From: DATHWB01 sp035544575
GTDB lineage: Bacteria > Actinomycetota > Acidimicrobiia > Spongiisociales > ZC4RG35
Reading direction: 5' to 3'
Length of the DNA stretch: 8,768 nucleotides
Assembly (NCBI GenBank): GCA_035544575.1
Contig: DATKEC010000063.1
Location: 1-8,768, forward strand
The notes under the pieces were generated by a model. That model searched no databases and was not told where the DNA came from. It saw only the letters and a program-made list of their open reading frames with translations. Below, piece by piece: positions 7,391 through 8,768 of this stretch (position 1 is its first letter; the number at the start of each line of letters is the position of its first letter). The translations under genes and the position numbers were made by a program.

Positions 7391-7434
7391 CCCGATACCT
7401 TGAACCAGAATGCATAGCGGTGCAAGGTATCGGG
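7391..7434. promoter_or_regulatory. Perfect 12-bp-arm dyad in front of padR, probable autoregulatory operator
   Basis: Left arm CCCGATACCTTG (7391-7402) and right arm CAAGGTATCGGG (7423-7434) are exact inverse complements separated by 20 bp, so equivalent points are 32 bp (three helical turns) apart. On the coding strand a -35-like TTGCAC (7420-7425) overlaps one arm and a -10-like AGGTAT (7395-7400) overlaps the other, with a 19-bp spacer. A protein bound to both arms would block RNA polymerase. The -10 would place the transcript start within a few bases of ATG 7383, giving a nearly leaderless mRNA. The dyad is seen directly; PadR binding and the promoter assignment are inferred from position. 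Confidence 0.6.
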
Positions 7435-7498
7435 TCGAACCATCCTTGGCAAGTTCGACGTCGCGCAGGCCCAAGGGTGGGTGCGACGCCAGGGCGGA

Positions 7499-7942
7499 TC
7501 AGGCCGCTCGTTTCGGCCACGTCCAGGCGTACCGGACGATCATCAGGAGCAAAGCGGTCTCGACCGCCGCGCCGAACCAGATGAACGACCACGTTTCGCC
7601 GATGATGTTGAAGATCGAGATGGGAACGTACAGGGACGCCACCACCAGGTTGATCCAACGGGTCACGCCTGCCCGCATCGCCAAAGAGAGGAAGGGCATG
7701 AGACACGGAACCGTCATCAGGCCCAGAGCCCCCAGCGCCCAGCCCTGACTGATGTCGAATTCCCACACCCGCCCAATCAGGATGTCGTCGATCGTTCCCG
7801 GCTTGTAGAACGAGAAGAGGTCCACGTAGACGTATAGGAACATGACGGCCACCCACAGGGCCGACAGTCGGAATCGGGCAGGGACGGGAGCGTCGAGCAG
7901 ACGCTGGGTTGGGCTCGGCGGTTTCAGTGTGCTTGTCGTCAT
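7499..7942 (-). CDS. DUF6326-type small membrane protein
   Basis: This encodes 147 residues. After a polar N-terminus of about 25 residues there are four hydrophobic segments: FRLSALWVAVMFLYVYVDLF (about 24-43), GALGLMTVPCLMPFLSLAM, WINLVVASLYVPISIFNII, and WFGAAVETALLLMIVRYAW near the end. The Leu-Ser-Ala-Leu-Trp-Val-Ala-Val-Met-Phe opening, the Asp in helix 1, the Arg-Trp-Ile-Asn before helix 3, and the YAWTWPK ending match, from memory, the DUF6326 family of about 140-150-residue bacterial membrane proteins. No function is established that I know of. The start is well supported by AGGAGGG (plus-strand ccctcct at 7947-7953) 4 nt upstream. The gene is divergent from tetR and shares its operators. 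It is separated from padR by 115 bp containing the PadR dyad, so it is likely a separate transcription unit. Confidence 0.8.
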   Translation of the reverse strand: MTTSTLKPPSPTQRLLDAPVPARFRLSALWVAVMFLYVYVDLFSFYKPGTIDDILIGRVWEFDISQGWALGALGLMTVPCLMPFLSLAMRAGVTRWINLVVASLYVPISIFNIIGETWSFIWFGAAVETALLLMIVRYAWTWPKRAA

Positions 7943-7946
7943 GGTT

Positions 7947-7953
7947 CCCTCCT
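7947..7953 (-). promoter_or_regulatory. Strong ribosome-binding site of the DUF6326-type gene
   Basis: The coding-strand sequence AGGAGGG, near-perfect anti-16S complement, lies 4 nt before ATG 7942. It is the best Shine-Dalgarno sequence in the window and suggests high translation once the gene is derepressed. Confidence 0.75.
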
Positions 7954-7976
7954 GGGGCTCTTGTGATGTCAGATGG

Positions 7977-7991
7977 GCTTACTTAGTAATC
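7977..7991. promoter_or_regulatory. TetR-type operator, copy 1 (O1)
   Basis: GCTTACTTAGTAATC is the same 13-base word as copy 2 and is palindromic around TTACTTAGTAA, with one mismatch in the outer arm. It lies just downstream of the transcript start predicted for the DUF6326-type gene, where a bound repressor would block initiation or early elongation. It also lies just upstream of the -10 proposed for tetR. Confidence 0.7.
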
Positions 7992-8003
7992 TGACCTCGC
8001 CAA

Positions 8004-8032
8004 TATATACGCTTACTTAGTAAGCTCGTCAA
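8004..8032 (-). promoter_or_regulatory. Near-consensus sigma-70-type promoter for the DUF6326-type gene
   Basis: On the minus strand, TTGACG (8027-8032) and TATATA (8004-8009) are separated by exactly 17 bp, close to the housekeeping consensus. The predicted transcript starts near 7997, about 55 nt before ATG 7942. Operator copy 2 fills the spacer. TATATA is self-complementary, so it may also act as the -10 for the divergent tetR gene, although I see no good plus-strand -35. Confidence 0.65.
8011..8025. promoter_or_regulatory. TetR-type operator, copy 2 (O2)
   Basis: GCTTACT-T-AGTAAGC is a perfect 7-bp-arm palindrome with a single central base, typical of TetR-family sites. It starts 34 bp after copy 1 and sits between the -35 and -10 of the minus-strand promoter. 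A repressor here would directly exclude RNA polymerase. It also lies near the expected transcript start of tetR, allowing autoregulation. Confidence 0.75.
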
Positions 8033-8054
8033 GTGCGACGCGAAGGGAGATGAA

Positions 8055-8717
8055 TTGACCAGCGCACCAGAACCGAACGCCAGGATCCCACTGACCAGGG
8101 AACGGATATTGTTGGCAGCGGTCGCCATCGCCGACCAGGGGGGCCTGGACTCACTGACGATGCGTCGACTCGGTGGCCAACTCGGTGTGGAGGCGATGTC
8201 TCTCTACAAGCACGTGGCTAGCAAGGAGGAAGTCCTCGATGGGATCGTCGACCTCGTGATCGGCGAGATCGACCTACCGCCGGCCGAGGCAGACTGGAAG
8301 TCGGCCATGCGCCACCGAGCAGCATCCGCCCGTAGCGTTCTGGCGAACCATCCGTGGGCGATCGGCATGATGGAATCCCGCTCCACGATGGGGCCTGCCG
8401 CTTTGCGATACACCGACGCCGTGATCGGAAGTCTCCGGGCGGCCGGCTTCTCGCTCGAGACGACGGCCAACGCCTTCCTCCTGCTGGACAGCTACGTCTA
8501 CGGGTTCGTGGTCCAGGAGACGAGCTTCCCCGGCGGCATGGACGAAGAGACCTCCGAGCGCGCAGGCGCCACGCTCGAGTCCCTCCCAGACGACCGATTC
8601 CCCCATCTCGCGGAGATGGCTCGGGCGGCGTCGGCGCCAGGTCGCGATCACGCTGACGCGTTCAGCTTCGGTCTCGAACTCATCCTCGACGGTCTCGAGC
8701 CGTTGCGTGTTCCCTGA
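8055..8717 (+). CDS. TetR-family transcriptional repressor
   Basis: This encodes 220 residues from a TTG start with AAGGGAGA (8043-8050) 4 nt upstream; the ATG at 8050 reads into an immediate stop. The N-terminal helix-turn-helix spans about residues 14-60: RERILLAAVAIADQGG, then LTMRRLGGQLGVEAMSLYKHV, followed by SKEEVLDGIVDLV. The Ser-Leu-Tyr-Lys-His-Val recognition helix and the longer C-terminal domain (about 75-215, with motifs HPWAIGMME, TDAVIGSLRAAGFS and SYVYGFVVQE) fit the TetR_C_1, tetracycline-repressor-like class. The ligand is unknown. Divergent orientation to the DUF6326-type gene, with two palindromic operators between them, indicates that TetR represses that gene and probably itself until a small molecule binds. 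This is the standard TetR arrangement but is inferred here. Confidence 0.92.
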   Translation: MTSAPEPNARIPLTRERILLAAVAIADQGGLDSLTMRRLGGQLGVEAMSLYKHVASKEEVLDGIVDLVIGEIDLPPAEADWKSAMRHRAASARSVLANHPWAIGMMESRSTMGPAALRYTDAVIGSLRAAGFSLETTANAFLLLDSYVYGFVVQETSFPGGMDEETSERAGATLESLPDDRFPHLAEMARAASAPGRDHADAFSFGLELILDGLEPLRVP

Positions 8718-8737
8718 CGGGCGAGTCGACCGTCAGG
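8713..8737 (+). terminator. Possible terminator hairpin overlapping the tetR stop codon
   Basis: CCTGACGG (8713-8720) and CCGTCAGG (8730-8737) form a perfect 8-bp GC-rich stem with a 9-nt loop, and the tetR TGA lies in the left arm. No T run follows, so it is not a classical intrinsic terminator. It may instead be a high-GC-type hairpin terminator or stabilise the 3' end. The remaining bases to 8768 show no recognisable feature. Confidence 0.35.
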
Positions 8738-8768
8738 CGACGCCGGAGCGGGCGGAGGGCCTGGCCCA

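Noticed and set aside
7384..7452. N-terminal extension of PadR from TTG 7452
   Set aside because: It would place the perfect dyad inside the coding sequence and add 23 residues not seen in PadR proteins; ATG 7383 gives the usual N-terminus.
1..8768. A new defence or biosynthetic system across the window
   Set aside because: The genes fall into unrelated small units with their own regulators, no nuclease, toxin, reverse transcriptase or repeat array is present, and nothing beyond local pairs links them.

Overview
The window is GC-rich, with GTG and TTG starts and strong C/G third-position bias, which fits a high-GC Actinomycetota chromosome. The genus cannot be read from it. No tRNA, rRNA, CRISPR array, transposase or phage gene is visible. 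It looks like an ordinary chromosomal segment of small, locally regulated units rather than one large pathway.

Left part (1-1698): the 3' end of a PheA/TfdB-type FAD aromatic-ring monooxygenase gene (+) runs up to a converging saccharopine-dehydrogenase-like NAD(P)-binding oxidoreductase gene (-). The oxidoreductase reads as one 350-residue protein except for a single in-frame amber codon (1592-1594) inside its glycine-rich dinucleotide-binding loop. A 71-bp divergent gap separates it from the next gene.

Centre (1699-5672): a short UvrA-type double ABC ATPase gene (+) is intact except for one missing base at about 3498/3499. With that base restored the protein is 788 residues. It is followed by an unrecognised multi-pass membrane protein and a small protein with three membrane helices and a DUF305-type His-His motif.

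Right part (5673-8768): a PadR repressor gene and a permease-prefix membrane protein gene form a translationally coupled operon (-, ATGA overlap). A perfect 12-bp-arm dyad lies directly in front of padR, placed like an autoregulatory operator. Beyond it are a DUF6326-type membrane protein gene (-) and a divergent TetR repressor gene (+). They share a 112-bp control region with two copies of a TTACTTAGTAA-core operator; one copy fills the 17-bp spacer of a near-consensus promoter.

The most notable points are the two single-base lesions in the adjacent divergent genes at 575-4064 (genuine decay or sequence error) and the two readable repressor/operator arrangements on the right. I found no convincing new multi-gene defence or biosynthetic system.
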